A stretch of 64,000 nt of DNA from Acidobacteriota bacterium (GCA_017307505.1 JAFKEE010000016.1:372001-436000); one strand, 5' to 3'. Positions 41,575 through 51,483 are shown, numbered from the stretch's first letter. The notes: a model not told the origin generated them from the letters alone. Translations and numbers: made by a program.

Positions 41575-42315
41575 TTGCGTACTGTCTTCTACAGTCTGAT
41601 CCTTGTGCTGCTGCCGGTGTTACTGACACTCGGTGGCTCCGCCTTGGGTGCGACAGGCAAAAAAGCGGTGACCAAAGGCAAGCGGCCCACGGCCAAGCCA
41701 GCCATATCCAAGCGCGGGCATACGACACACCGACGGGTGGTATCCCGCAAGGGAACTGCAAAGAGCACCGGGCGGACCATCGGTCCGTTGCTCGAACCTG
41801 TTAGTGTGATGCCGAATGGGCTGACTTCGTTGCCGATTCTTTCGCTGAATGTTCCTTCGTACCCTCCTCCGCCCCCGGTTCCGGGCACTTGTGCCAATTG
41901 CACCAAGCCCCTGCTGGCGACAGCCTATTCGCTGATTGGGACACCCTATCGCTGGGGCGGGAACAGTCCTTCATACGGTTTTGATTGCAGCGGCTTTGTT
42001 AGGTATGTCTACCAGTCGAACTTCTCCCTGGCGCTGCCAACGTCCGCCCCGGCCCAGTTTCACGTGGGGGTTCCCGTGCAGAAGTCTGAGCTGATGCCGG
42101 GCGATCTGGTGTTTTTCCATCACCGGCGGAGAGGCTGGCATGTAGGGATGTATGTCGGAGGCGGGTCCTTTATCCATGCACCGAACCGGCGCAAGACGGT
42201 GATGGTGACTCCGCTATCAGATCCTTACTTTAGTGTCACTTACGTGGGTGCACGACGGATTCCGCTGGCCGATCTGGAAGCGATAGGCCCCATGGAAGTC
42301 GAGACGAGCAACTAG
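41575..42315 (+). CDS. Secreted NlpC/P60 cell-wall peptidase
   Basis: 246 residues from a TTG at 41575; AGGATTAGGA lies directly upstream. It has a signal peptide (hydrophobic 5-25) and a basic, Pro-rich linker to about residue 105. The C40 domain follows: ATAYSLIGTPYRWGGNSPSY, then FDCSGFVRYVY with catalytic Cys138, and WHVGMYVGGGSFIHAPN with catalytic His189. It is predicted to cut peptidoglycan stem peptides. It diverges from prfB. Confidence 0.88.
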   Translation: MRTVFYSLILVLLPVLLTLGGSALGATGKKAVTKGKRPTAKPAISKRGHTTHRRVVSRKGTAKSTGRTIGPLLEPVSVMPNGLTSLPILSLNVPSYPPPPPVPGTCANCTKPLLATAYSLIGTPYRWGGNSPSYGFDCSGFVRYVYQSNFSLALPTSAPAQFHVGVPVQKSELMPGDLVFFHHRRRGWHVGMYVGGGSFIHAPNRRKTVMVTPLSDPYFSVTYVGARRIPLADLEAIGPMEVETSN

Positions 42316-42400
42316 GCCCGGGGCGGCCTGTTGAGTCTGCCGGTCCCCATTGCCAATCTCTGGCGTTTGGGAGCTCAGTAACCGTATAAGGGCGGGTTTC

Positions 42401-42796
42401 TCAATCACTCACTACGCGTAGGCCAAGGTGCTTCGAGAATGGCTCGAAGTCCCGATCATTGTGCAGCAGGTCATAGCCACTTTCGATGCAACGAGTTGCG
42501 ATTATCGTGTCGATGGTCTTGCGCACCGTGATTCCCAGGTTGCGAAGTGCCCGGAAGTTCCTGGCCGCCTGAAGAGCGACCGCCTCGCCGCCCAGTTCCA
42601 CTACTTCCAACGAGGTGAGCAGTTTACTGGCCTGCTGAAAATCCCGTTCGTCGGAGAAGCCTTGTAGAACCTCCGTGAGAATCAAATCACCGACGGCGAG
42701 TGGTTCCTGCCCCAGGAGGTTGTCGAGCTTCTCTGTTTGCGGTGATTCGATGCCCTTGAAGTAGTCGATCCAGACACTGGAATCCACAAGAATCAC
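42401..42796 (-). CDS. vapC: VapC-type PIN-domain toxin
   Basis: 131 residues from a GTG at 42796. Acidic residues of the PIN nuclease are present: Asp5 (MILVDSSVWIDYF), Glu42 (LILTEVLQGF), Asp96 (KTIDTIIATRC) and the LLHNDRDFEPFSKH block. It is predicted to cut tRNA or rRNA when free. The start overlaps the antitoxin stop by 4 bases (GTGA). The pair looks intact. Confidence 0.9.
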   Translation of the reverse strand: MILVDSSVWIDYFKGIESPQTEKLDNLLGQEPLAVGDLILTEVLQGFSDERDFQQASKLLTSLEVVELGGEAVALQAARNFRALRNLGITVRKTIDTIIATRCIESGYDLLHNDRDFEPFSKHLGLRVVSD

Positions 42797-42987
42797 CGGT
42801 CTGTCCTCATCTCTTCCAAATCACCCTGCCAGTTCAGCTTGCCTCGGAATTTGCGAATCTCAGCCTGCCGGCTGAGCCGCAAGAGCGTGCGCAGACCTTG
42901 CTCGACAGCCTCACGCTTGGTCTTCAGGCCAGTTGCCCGCAGCGTCTCGCGCATGAGTTGGTCGTCGATGACGATATTCGTCCGCAT
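42793..42987 (-). CDS. vapB: VapB-type antitoxin
   Basis: 64 residues. The N-terminal MRTNIVIDDQLM is a ribbon-helix-helix-type start, followed by KTKREAVEQGLRTLLRL, which matches VapB (DUF2191) antitoxins. The C-terminal tail (NWQGDLEEMRTDR) fits the toxin-binding part. An inverted repeat lies directly upstream of the ATG. Confidence 0.88.
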   Translation of the reverse strand: MRTNIVIDDQLMRETLRATGLKTKREAVEQGLRTLLRLSRQAEIRKFRGKLNWQGDLEEMRTDR

Positions 42988-42990
42988 AGA

Positions 42991-43018
42991 TGTGTATCTC
43001 TACTCAATATCATACACA
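42991..43018. promoter_or_regulatory. Likely vapBC operator
   Basis: TGTGTAT (42991-42997) and ATACACA (43012-43018) form a perfect inverted repeat with 14 bases between, beginning 3 bases upstream of the vapB start. It overlaps a TATGAT -10-like box on the minus strand (43014-43009). Confidence 0.55.
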
Positions 43019-43036
43019 CGGCCACGGATGATATTG

Positions 43037-43636
43037 TCAGTCCGGCAATTCCAGCAGGTAGCCTTGTTTCCCCACATTCCTGGCGCGAGTAGAGCCCAGG
43101 GTAGTTTCGCGGCCGGCGGCCTCGTGAATGTGGCCGCAGAAGAACCGGGCTGGCTGGACCCTGTCGATGAAATCGCGAACGGCCTGGCTGCCGAAGTGGC
43201 GGCCCGCGGCGGCTTCGTCGAGCGTCGTGCCCAAGGGCGGACAGTGGCAGATGAGGATTTCGGGGTGCGGGTCATCGAGCGGGGCCAGGTGCTGGGCCAT
43301 TTCGGCTTCGGAGTATTCGCCGGGGGTGTCGAACGGAGTAGGGCTGGAGTGACCGAGGCCTGCCACTGTATGACGGCCAGCTTGGAAGTGCTTTCCATGC
43401 AAGGGGTTGAGCCCAAACTTCAAGCAGAAGGCGTCGATCTGGCCTTCGTTCTCATGGTTACCGGGAAGGACGTAGACCTTGGGAGCTTTCGTCTGAAGGA
43501 TGGGACCGACAGCGTCCAAACCTCGCGCCCAGTTGACCATGTCTCCGGCGGCCACGTAGTAGTCCGCGTCCATCTCCATGAGGCGGCGGAGGGCGGCTAG
43601 ATCATGGTGAATGTCGGAAAAAACGAGAAGTTTCAT
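43037..43636 (-). CDS. Calcineurin-like metallophosphoesterase
   Basis: 199 residues from the ATG at 43636; the open frame extends further but MKLLVFSDIHHD is the family start. Metal-binding motifs are in order: SDIHHD, AAGDMVNW, PGNHENE, a CHCPP histidine and CGHIHEA. These are the five blocks of two-metal phosphoesterases. The substrate is unknown. It diverges from the 2-oxoglutarate dehydrogenase gene. Confidence 0.88.
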   Translation of the reverse strand: MKLLVFSDIHHDLAALRRLMEMDADYYVAAGDMVNWARGLDAVGPILQTKAPKVYVLPGNHENEGQIDAFCLKFGLNPLHGKHFQAGRHTVAGLGHSSPTPFDTPGEYSEAEMAQHLAPLDDPHPEILICHCPPLGTTLDEAAAGRHFGSQAVRDFIDRVQPARFFCGHIHEAAGRETTLGSTRARNVGKQGYLLELPD

Positions 43637-43777
43637 TTCCTTAGGTACACATTGTACGCGGATGGAACATGGGCTCTTCCAGGAACCCGGGAGGGGGGTC
43701 CGCGCATCTGTGGAAAAGGGAGTTATCCTGAAAGCAAGACTGGGCCCAGTCTGGGCGTACCTCGCCGTAACCACACC

Positions 43778-46700
43778 ATGTCCTCAGAACCGCGACAGCG
43801 TATCACGATCAACTCTTGGCTGGAAGAAGAGCTGTATCAAGAATTCGTTAACAACAGCCGCAATGTAGACGAGAGCTGGAAAGAGAAGTTTGAGGCCGAG
43901 CCGGTCGAGGAGGCTGACGAGCCTGCGACCGGTACGGCAGTTGTTGCCGCGCCGCCACCGGCTGACACGGCAACTCCAGCCCCGGCTCCACCGCAGACCC
44001 TGCAGGTGCGGCCGGTAGCTCCGGCTGTTCCCCCGGTGGCGCTGAGCTCCGCCGACCAGTTGGTGCCGCTGAAGGGCGCGCCGATGCGGATCGCGGAGAA
44101 CATGACGTTGAGCCTGACGGTGCCGACAGCGACGTCGCAGCGCACGATCCCGGTGAAGGTGATCGACGAGAACCGGCGGTTGCTGAATCACTGGCGGGAC
44201 CTGCACGGCAAGAGCAAGATCAGCTACACGCACCTGATCGCGTGGGCGATGGTGAAGGCAATCCAGAAGGTCCCGGCCATCAATGACGCCTATGCGGAGA
44301 TCGATGGGCAGGCACATCGTGTCGTGCGCCCGGAGATCAATATCGGAATTGCGGTGGATGTTGCGGGCAAGGACGGTCACCGGTCTCTGGTCGTGCCCAG
44401 CATTAAGAACGCGGGCGCGATGGGCTTCTATGAGTTCCTGACGGCGTTCGATGAGATAGTGGCGAAGTCGCGGACCGGGAAGCTGACGCTGGACGACTTC
44501 AAGGGTACGACGGTATCGCTGACGAATCCGGGAACCGTGGGAACGCTGGGTAGTGTGCCCCGGCTGATGCCCGGACAGGGCGCCATTGTGGCGACCGGCA
44601 GCATCGATTTCCCTGCCGAGTTCCAGGGTGTCAGCGAGGAACTGCGGGCGACTTTGGGCGTTTGCAAGGTGATGACGATGTCGTGCACCTACGACCACCG
44701 CATCATCCAAGGCGCCGAGTCCGGCCAATTCCTGGGCAAGCTCCAGTCGCTGCTGGAAGGCAGCGAGGGTTTCTACGACGAAATTTTCGAACAGACCCGG
44801 ATGCCCTACCAGCCGTTCCGCTGGCAGGTCGACCGGAAGGCGGCCAGTTCGGCTTTCCGCGATGAGAAACGGATGGAGGAGATCGCCAAGCAGGCGGCGG
44901 TGCTCCAGTTGATCAACGCGTACCGCGTGCGCGGCCACCTGATCGCGGACCTGAATCCGCTGGGCGTGCAGCCGAGCTATCACCCCGAGCTGGATCCAAC
45001 CACGTACGGCCTGAGCATCTGGGATTTCGACCGCGAGTTCATCATCGGCAACCTGGCGACCAGCGGGAAGCAGACCATTGCCACGCTGCGCACGATTCTG
45101 GAAACGCTGCGGCAGACTTACTGCGGGCGGCTGGGCTGCGAGTACATGCACATCCAGCATCCGGAAGAGAAGCGCTGGCTGCAGGAACGGATGGAGCCGC
45201 AGGCCAACAACTGGCCGCTGGAAGAGACGGCCAAGCGCCGCGTCCTACTGAAACTGCTGCAGGCGGAGAGCTTTGAGAACTTCCTGCACACTCGATTCGT
45301 CGGCCAGAAGCGGTTTTCGCTGGAAGGCGGCGAGAGCGCGATGGTGGTACTGGACGAGTGCCTGGACCGCGGCGCCGACAGTGGAGTGCAGGAGATCGTC
45401 GTCGGCATGGCACACCGTGGCAGGCTGACGGTGCTGTCGAACCTGATCGGCAAGTCGATGTCGCAGGTGTTTGGCGAATTTGAAGGCAACGTAGATCCAG
45501 AAGCCACACAGGGTTCGGGTGATGTGAAGTACCACCTCGGCGCGAGCGGAATCCAACGGACTGCTTCCGGCAAAGAGATCAAGGTCTCGCTGGCGCCGAA
45601 TCCGAGTCACCTGGAAGCGGTGGATCCGGTGGTGGAAGGCATCGTCCGCGCCAAACAGACGTGGATGGGCGACGTGAAGCGCGAGAAGGTGCTGCCGATT
45701 CTGGTGCACGGCGATGCGGCGTTCGCGGGCCAGGGCGTCGTGGTGGAGACGCTCAATATGTCGCAGTTGAACGGCTACCGGACGGGCGGCACCATCCACC
45801 TGGTGATCAACAACCAGATCGGATTCACGTCGACGCCGGACGAGAGCCGGTCATCGACGTACTGTACGGACGTGGCACGGACGGTGCAGGCTCCGATTCT
45901 GCATGTGAACGGCGACGATCCGGAAGCGTGTGTGCGGGCGACGCAGATCGCGATCGACTACCGGATGCGGTTCAAGAAAGATGTCGTCATCGACATGATC
46001 TGCTACCGCCGGTATGGTCATAACGAGGCTGACGATCCGAGCTACACGCAGCCGTTGATGTACAAGATCATCAAGGCGAAGAAGCCGATCGGAACGCAGT
46101 ACTCTGAGCGGCTGACGAAGGAAGGCACGGTCACGAAGGAAGCGGTGGAGCGGATCCGCCGGCAGATCCAGGATGCCCTGAACGCGGCGCACGAAGAGGC
46201 GCAGTCGAAGGGCGAGAAGTGGGAACTGCAGGAAGTGACCACGTTCGAGGAGACCAAGGTTCCGCTGGTGTGCCCGCGGACGGCCGTGGATGAGTCCCTG
46301 ATTGCGCGCGTAGTGGAAGGCATGACGACCTTCCCGGACACTTTCACGCTGCATCCAAAGTTGAAGGGGTTCATCGAGAAGCGCAAAGAGATCCTGAAGG
46401 GCGGTACAGCGGACTGGGCGACAGGCGAAGCGCTGGCGTTCGGCACGCTGGCCCTGGAAGGGACTCCAGTCCGGTTGAGTGGTCAGGACAGCGGACGAGG
46501 CACCTTCTCGCAGCGGCACCTGGAGTATTTCGACTACAACACAGGCCACGTACACACACCGCTGATGCACATCGACCCGCAGCAGGCGCGGTTCGAGGTC
46601 TTCGACAGCTCGCTGTCGGAGTACGGCGTAATGGGCTTCGAGTTCGGCTATTCGCTGGGCGACCCGCTGACGCTGACCCTGTGGGAAGCGCAGTTCGGCG

Positions 46701-47524
46701 ATTTCGCGAATGGCGCGCAGATCATGATCGACCAGTTCGTGTCATCCTGCGAAGCGAAGTGGGGCCAGCCTAGCGGCCTGGTGCTGCTGCTGCCTCACGG
46801 GTACGAGGGGCAGGGTCCGGAACATTCCAGCGCCCGGCTGGAACGCTTCCTGCAACTTTGCGCCGAGAACAACATGCAGGTCTGCAATGTCACGACTCCC
46901 GCGCAGTACTTCCATCTGCTGCGACGCCAGATGTACGGCGGGCAGGACCGGCGCGGATTGCGCAAGCCTCTGGTGCTGATGACACCGAAGAGCCTTTTGC
47001 GGCATCCGAAAGCGGTGAGCACGCTGGCCGACTTTACGCACGGTCATTTTGAACCCGTGATCGGTGATACAGGGGCAGCGGCACCGGACCGGGTTTCCAG
47101 GGTGATCTTCTGCACGGGCAAGATCTACTACGAACTGGTGGCGGAGCGCGAAAAGCGCGAACTGAACAACGTGGCGATCCTGCGGCTGGAGCAGATGTAC
47201 CCCTGGCCGGCCGAGGAGATCGAGACAATGTTGTGGCGGTATCCATCCACGGCCGAGGTCGTCTGGGCCCAGGAAGAGCCGCGCAACCAGGGCGCGTTCC
47301 TGTTCGTGCGCGACAAACTGGAGCCGATGCTGGCGGCGACGCGGCGCACGCTGCGCTATGCGGGCCGGCAGGAAGCGGCGGCGCCTTCGACTGGGTCGAG
47401 CAAGCGGCATGCGCAGGAGCATGCGGCCGTGATGGAAGACGCTTTCAGTGCCGGGCCTGTGCGGCAGCGGCGGTACCGGGTGGTCGCCAAGGCCCAGAAG
47501 GAACTGGTGCCGGGCAAAGCCTGA
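43778..47524 (+). CDS. kgd: Kgd-type fused 2-oxoglutarate dehydrogenase (E2-like + E1)
   Basis: 1248 residues from the ATG at 43778, where the family start (NSWLEEELYQEF) appears. After a Pro/Ala linker comes an E2-type acyltransferase domain (about 95-330) ending in CTYDHRIIQGAESGQFLG, with catalytic His307; the usual Asp of DHRxxDG is Gln, as in mycobacterial Kgd. No lipoyl domain is seen. Then comes the complete ThDP-dependent E1 with GMAHRGRLTVLSNL, VNGDDPEACVRATQIAIDYR (20 residues) and CYRRYGHNEADDPSYTQP. It is predicted to be a TCA-cycle 2-oxoglutarate dehydrogenase/decarboxylase. The fused form is best known from Actinobacteria. Confidence 0.92.
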   Translation: MSSEPRQRITINSWLEEELYQEFVNNSRNVDESWKEKFEAEPVEEADEPATGTAVVAAPPPADTATPAPAPPQTLQVRPVAPAVPPVALSSADQLVPLKGAPMRIAENMTLSLTVPTATSQRTIPVKVIDENRRLLNHWRDLHGKSKISYTHLIAWAMVKAIQKVPAINDAYAEIDGQAHRVVRPEINIGIAVDVAGKDGHRSLVVPSIKNAGAMGFYEFLTAFDEIVAKSRTGKLTLDDFKGTTVSLTNPGTVGTLGSVPRLMPGQGAIVATGSIDFPAEFQGVSEELRATLGVCKVMTMSCTYDHRIIQGAESGQFLGKLQSLLEGSEGFYDEIFEQTRMPYQPFRWQVDRKAASSAFRDEKRMEEIAKQAAVLQLINAYRVRGHLIADLNPLGVQPSYHPELDPTTYGLSIWDFDREFIIGNLATSGKQTIATLRTILETLRQTYCGRLGCEYMHIQHPEEKRWLQERMEPQANNWPLEETAKRRVLLKLLQAESFENFLHTRFVGQKRFSLEGGESAMVVLDECLDRGADSGVQEIVVGMAHRGRLTVLSNLIGKSMSQVFGEFEGNVDPEATQGSGDVKYHLGASGIQRTASGKEIKVSLAPNPSHLEAVDPVVEGIVRAKQTWMGDVKREKVLPILVHGDAAFAGQGVVVETLNMSQLNGYRTGGTIHLVINNQIGFTSTPDESRSSTYCTDVARTVQAPILHVNGDDPEACVRATQIAIDYRMRFKKDVVIDMICYRRYGHNEADDPSYTQPLMYKIIKAKKPIGTQYSERLTKEGTVTKEAVERIRRQIQDALNAAHEEAQSKGEKWELQEVTTFEETKVPLVCPRTAVDESLIARVVEGMTTFPDTFTLHPKLKGFIEKRKEILKGGTADWATGEALAFGTLALEGTPVRLSGQDSGRGTFSQRHLEYFDYNTGHVHTPLMHIDPQQARFEVFDSSLSEYGVMGFEFGYSLGDPLTLTLWEAQFGDFANGAQIMIDQFVSSCEAKWGQPSGLVLLLPHGYEGQGPEHSSARLERFLQLCAENNMQVCNVTTPAQYFHLLRRQMYGGQDRRGLRKPLVLMTPKSLLRHPKAVSTLADFTHGHFEPVIGDTGAAAPDRVSRVIFCTGKIYYELVAEREKRELNNVAILRLEQMYPWPAEEIETMLWRYPSTAEVVWAQEEPRNQGAFLFVRDKLEPMLAATRRTLRYAGRQEAAAPSTGSSKRHAQEHAAVMEDAFSAGPVRQRRYRVVAKAQKELVPGKA

Positions 47525-47547
47525 TTGCACCGTGAGTCGTGTGGAAG

Positions 47548-47575
47548 AGGCCGGGCCTTCGGGTCCGGCCTTTTT
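47548..47575 (+). terminator. Intrinsic terminator after kgd
   Basis: A 10-pair stem (47548-47557 with 47562-47571, one G-T wobble) is closed by a TTCG tetraloop and followed by five T. It lies 23 bases after the kgd stop and ends before the convergent adenosyltransferase gene. Confidence 0.92.
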
Positions 47576-47604
47576 CTTTGTGAGGCCGTGGAAAGAGGGG
47601 GGGC

Positions 47605-48225
47605 TTAGCCCTGACGGGCGGAGGCCGAGCGATTGGGTGACCAGAGGGTCTCCGGCTGATTCTGAACGTGATTGGCCCAGCGGCTCCAGACAAAGAGTGC
47701 GTCGCTGAGGCGGTTCAGGTAGCGGAGATTCACGGTGTCGATGGGCTGTTGTCGTGCGGCGGTGACCAACAGACGCTCGGCTCGGCGGCAGACGGTACGG
47801 GCAATGTGAAGGTCCGTATTGATGCGGGAGCCGCCGGGGAGAACGAAGCTGCGCAAGGGCGGCAGCTCGCTGTTCATCGCGTCGATCTCCGATTCGAGTT
47901 GGGCCACATCGACCTCGGTGATGCGAGCCTGCTTGGGGTGGACGTGCTCCGGTGTGGTGGCCAGGATCGAGCCCAGGTTGAAGAGCTCGTGCTGGACTCG
48001 AATGAGGATGTCGACCAGCGGGGAGAACGATGGGTCCGCTGAGGCGCTGACCACCGCAGCCCCGACGAAGGAGTTGAGTTCGTCCACACAGCCGTAACAT
48101 TCGAGACGTGGGGAGTCTTTCGCGACGCGTTCGCCGCTGGCCAGATGGGTTTCACCCTGATCACCGGTTTTGGTGTAGATGCGATTCAGCGCGAGGCGGG
48201 GTTCGTTGAACGATTGATCTTCCAT
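47605..48225 (-). CDS. pduO: PduO-type cob(I)alamin adenosyltransferase
   Basis: Makes adenosylcobalamin from ATP and cob(I)alamin, 206 residues. Key motifs are IYTKTGDQGETHLASGERVA (20 residues; ATP-binding N-terminus), LPGGSRINTDLHIARTVCRR (20 residues) and VNLRYLNRLSDALFVWSRW. The C-terminal tail is basic. It sits near a B12-dependent mutase and in the same window as a cobalt importer, consistent with supplying that coenzyme. It diverges from the ABC-F gene. Confidence 0.92.
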   Translation of the reverse strand: MEDQSFNEPRLALNRIYTKTGDQGETHLASGERVAKDSPRLECYGCVDELNSFVGAAVVSASADPSFSPLVDILIRVQHELFNLGSILATTPEHVHPKQARITEVDVAQLESEIDAMNSELPPLRSFVLPGGSRINTDLHIARTVCRRAERLLVTAARQQPIDTVNLRYLNRLSDALFVWSRWANHVQNQPETLWSPNRSASARQG

Positions 48226-48256
48226 GGGGGCGGACTAAATTCCATTGTAGGTGGAA

Positions 48257-48262
48257 TATAAT
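48257..48262 (+). promoter_or_regulatory. -10 box and structured leader upstream of the ABC-F gene
   Basis: Consensus TATAAT at 48257-48262 with no clear -35. The leader down to the ATG at 48362 holds a 7-pair hairpin (48267-48273 with 48279-48285) and a three-codon reading frame ATG CGC AGC TAA (48290-48301). Confidence 0.45.
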
Positions 48263-48361
48263 GTGGGTGAGGGCCAAACCCTCGCACGCATGCGCAGCTA
48301 AACCAAATTCCCAGGTCTTTCTGACATCATGCCGCCCGATGGGGCGCAGGGGGATTGGTCT

Positions 48362-49918
48362 ATGCTGCGAATCCATGAGATTTGCTACGAGATCCAGTGC
48401 GGGGTGCCGCTGTTCGCGCGCGCCTGCTTTGAAATCAACGACGGCGACCGGATTGGCCTGGTAGGGCCGAACGGCGCGGGGAAATCAACGCTGATGCGCG
48501 TCGTGGCCGGAGAACTGGCGCCGAGTGCGGGCAGCGTGATTCGCCGGGGCGGGCTGCGTGTGGCCTACCTGGCACAGGAAGCGCCGCGAGGTACGGGTCA
48601 AACGCTCTTCGACCGCGTCATGGAGGCCGATGCCGAATTGGCTCGGCTTCGAGAGGATCCCGATTGGTTTGGCGAGTATGTTGCGCTGGGCGGGCCGGGG
48701 TTCGAAGCTCGAGTGGAGCGCGCTCTGAGCCGGCTTGGATTCCCTGAGGAGAGCTGGGGTCTGGCGACGGAGCGCTTGTCGTCCGGGCAGCGAATGCGGG
48801 CCGAGCTGGCTCGCTGCCTCCTCTCCGGCGCGCAGCTGCTCCTGCTGGACGAACCCACGAACCATCTGGATTCGGCAGCCCGGTCGTGGCTGGAAGGCGA
48901 GTTGCGCCGGTTGGAGGCCGCGGTGCTACTGGTCTCGCACGATCGCGCCTTTTTGAACCGGGTGACGAAGAGGACCGTTCTGATGGAGCGCGGCACGGTG
49001 CAGTGCTTCGAGGGGAACTATGAGAAGTTCATCGAACAAAGATCGCTGAAGGAGCGGCAGGCGTGGCAGCAGTACGAAGCGCGGGAACGGCAGGCCGCGG
49101 CAGAACGGGCGGCGGCGGAGAAGCGAATGGCTCTGGCGCGCAAGGTGGCGAAGGCGCCGGAGGGGCAGCGGGATGCGCGGGGTGGCGCTCCGCATTATGC
49201 AAAGAAAGCAGCGAAGGTGGCTCGGACAGCCCGGATCATCCGGGAGCGGCAGTCCATGTTGGAGTCGGTGGAGAAGCCCTGGGAAGAGCAGGGGATTCCG
49301 GAACTCGACTTCAGTGCGGTGGAACGAGGCGATGAGATTGCCGTGCGGGTGGAGGGGATGAGCAAGCGTTTTGGCGAGAGAGTGTTGTTCGAAGAGATGG
49401 ACCTCCACATAGCGCGCGGCGAGCGCTGGGTCCTTTCGGGGCCTAACGGATCCGGCAAGAGCACGCTGCTGCGGATGATGGCTGGTACGGAACAGCCGGA
49501 CTCCGGTGTGGTTCGAGTGGGGGGACGAGTGCGGGCGGGCTACCTGGCGCAGGAGGGGGAGAATCTGGCACTGGCGCAGACTCCTCTGGAGCTGTGCCTG
49601 GGCGTTTGCGCGGAGGAGACCCGGGTACGGACCATGCTGGCCTGCCTGAAATTGCGGGCGGAGCAGATCCTGCGGCCGCTGGCGACACTGAGCGCTGGCG
49701 AGAGGACCAAGGCCGGCATGGCGATGCTGCTGCTGTCCGGCGCGAACCTCCTCCTGCTGGACGAGCCCACGAATCATCTGGAGATGGAGGCCCGGGGGGC
49801 GCTGGAGGAAGCGCTGGAGCGATATCCGGGTACGGTGGTCCTCTCGACTCATGACGAGTGGCTGGCGGAACGAATTGCCGACCATCTGCTGGAATTGGGG
49901 GCTACAATCGAGGCATGA
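48362..49918 (+). CDS. ABC-F family ATPase
   Basis: 518 residues from the ATG at 48362 (an upstream in-frame start at 48329 would add eleven residues). Two ABC domains have no membrane part: Walker [10 protein letters not shown] and GPNGSGKST, signatures LSSGQ and LSAGE, and Walker [13 protein letters not shown] and [12 protein letters not shown]. The linker (about 235-300) is basic and helical, as in ABC-F proteins that bind the ribosomal E-site. It could be a translation factor (Uup/EttA-like) or a ribosome-protection resistance factor; the linker does not decide. The stop overlaps the mutase start as ATGA. Confidence 0.88.
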   Translation: MLRIHEICYEIQCGVPLFARACFEINDGDRIGLVGPNGAGKSTLMRVVAGELAPSAGSVIRRGGLRVAYLAQEAPRGTGQTLFDRVMEADAELARLREDPDWFGEYVALGGPGFEARVERALSRLGFPEESWGLATERLSSGQRMRAELARCLLSGAQLLLLDEPTNHLDSAARSWLEGELRRLEAAVLLVSHDRAFLNRVTKRTVLMERGTVQCFEGNYEKFIEQRSLKERQAWQQYEARERQAAAERAAAEKRMALARKVAKAPEGQRDARGGAPHYAKKAAKVARTARIIRERQSMLESVEKPWEEQGIPELDFSAVERGDEIAVRVEGMSKRFGERVLFEEMDLHIARGERWVLSGPNGSGKSTLLRMMAGTEQPDSGVVRVGGRVRAGYLAQEGENLALAQTPLELCLGVCAEETRVRTMLACLKLRAEQILRPLATLSAGERTKAGMAMLLLSGANLLLLDEPTNHLEMEARGALEEALERYPGTVVLSTHDEWLAERIADHLLELGATIEA

Positions 49919-51483
49919 AGAGGGGCGCATCCGAGACGGCGCAACCGCGCACGCTCAGCGGGATTCCGCTGGAGAGCCACTATGGCTCACCGGCGCCTGG
50001 CGAGTATCCATACACACGCGGCATTCATGCGGCGATGTACCGGGCGAAGCTCTGGACCATGCGCCAGTTCTCGGGTTTTGCGACACCGGAAGAGACGAAT
50101 GCGCGGTACCGGTATCTGCTGGCGCAGGGGCAATCGGGGTTGTCTGTCGCCTTTGACTTGCCGACGCTCATGGGCTGCGATCCGGACGATGCGGCTGCGT
50201 TGGGCGAAGTGGGTAAGTGCGGCGTGTCGATCGCGTCGCTGGCCGATATGGAGACCTTGTTCGACGGGATCCCGTTGGACAAGGTGAGCGTCTCGATGAC
50301 GATCAATTCGCCGGCGCCGGTGCTGTTTGCGATGTACCTGGCAGTGGCTGAGAAGCAGGGCGTTCCGTTCGAGAAACTAAACGGCACTCTGCAGAACGAC
50401 ATCCTGAAGGAATACATCGCGCAGAAGGAGTTCCTGTATCCGCCGCGTCCCTCGATGCGCCTGGTGACGGATGTCGTGGAGTACGCCACGCGCCACGTGC
50501 CGAAGTACAACCCAATTTCGATTAGCGGTTATCACATCCGGGAAGCGGGGTCGACGGCAGTGCAGGAGCTGGCGTTCACTCTACGGGATGGCATCGAGTA
50601 TGTCGAATGGGCACTGGAGCGCGGCCTGGCTGTGGACGAGTTCGCGCCACGTCTGAGCTTCTTTTTCAACGCGCATAGCGACTTCTTCGAGGAGATTGCG
50701 AAGTACAGGGCGGCCCGGCGCATTTGGGCCCGGTTCATGCGGGAGCGGTTTGGCGCGCAGGACGAGAAGAGCTGGAAGCTGCGCTTTCACACGCAGACGG
50801 CCGGGTGCTCGTTGACCTGGCAGCAGCCCTATAACAATGTGGTGCGGACGGCGCTACAGGCGCTGGCCGGGGTGATGGGTGGCACTCAGTCGCTGCATAC
50901 GAATTCTCTGGACGAGGCATATGCGCTGCCAAGTGAACAGGCCGTTACCCTGGCGCTGCGCACCCAGCAGATCATTGCCCATGAGAGCGGTGTGGCGGCG
51001 GTGGCGGATCCGCTGGGCGGGTCTCACTATGTCGAGGCCCTGACGGATGAAGTGGAACGGCAGGCTTTGGAGTACATCCAGCGGATCGACGAGATGGGTG
51101 GGATGATCCCGGCGATCGAACGCAATTTCCCGCAGGGAGAGATCGCAGAGGCAAGCTATCAATACCAGAAGCGAGTGGAAAGCGGCGAGCAGGTGATTGT
51201 CGGCGTGAACCGCTATACGCAGGACGACGAGCCGAAACTGGAGATTCTCAAGATTGATCAGGCAGCGGAACAGTCGCAGGTAGAGAAAGTAGCTGGGTTA
51301 CGGGCGAGGCGGGACGCAACCCGCACCGATGCGGCGCTGGCCGCACTGCGGGCAGCGGCGGAGAGCCACTTGAACACGATGCCTTTGATCCTGAATGCCG
51401 TGCGTGCCTATGCGACGACCGGGGAGATCTGCCGGACCCTGGGCGGGGTGTTCGGGGGGTGGCAAGAGAGAAGTGTTTTGTAG
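49915..51483 (+). CDS. B12-dependent acyl-CoA mutase, large subunit (isobutyryl-CoA-mutase-like)
   Basis: 522 residues from the ATG at 49915, overlapping the ABC-F stop. The TIM-barrel substrate domain of the methylmalonyl-CoA mutase family: [41 protein letters not shown] (His207), and [20 protein letters not shown] (20 residues). The B12 domain is absent and encoded by the next gene, as in archaeal-type split enzymes. The residue pair that reads the acyl group is Phe52 (TMRQFSGF) and Gln170 (EYIAQKEF). Methylmalonyl-CoA mutases have Tyr and Arg there; isobutyryl-CoA mutases have Phe and Gln. I therefore expect isobutyryl/n-butyryl-CoA or a related unbranched acid, not methylmalonyl-CoA. Confidence 0.88.
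   Translation: MKRGASETAQPRTLSGIPLESHYGSPAPGEYPYTRGIHAAMYRAKLWTMRQFSGFATPEETNARYRYLLAQGQSGLSVAFDLPTLMGCDPDDAAALGEVGKCGVSIASLADMETLFDGIPLDKVSVSMTINSPAPVLFAMYLAVAEKQGVPFEKLNGTLQNDILKEYIAQKEFLYPPRPSMRLVTDVVEYATRHVPKYNPISISGYHIREAGSTAVQELAFTLRDGIEYVEWALERGLAVDEFAPRLSFFFNAHSDFFEEIAKYRAARRIWARFMRERFGAQDEKSWKLRFHTQTAGCSLTWQQPYNNVVRTALQALAGVMGGTQSLHTNSLDEAYALPSEQAVTLALRTQQIIAHESGVAAVADPLGGSHYVEALTDEVERQALEYIQRIDEMGGMIPAIERNFPQGEIAEASYQYQKRVESGEQVIVGVNRYTQDDEPKLEILKIDQAAEQSQVEKVAGLRARRDATRTDAALAALRAAAESHLNTMPLILNAVRAYATTGEICRTLGGVFGGWQERSVL

Noticed and set aside
46742-48100. Leftward open frame of about 450 codons across the end of kgd, the terminator and part of the adenosyltransferase gene
   Set aside because: It crosses an intrinsic terminator and overlaps two conserved genes; the translation has no family features.
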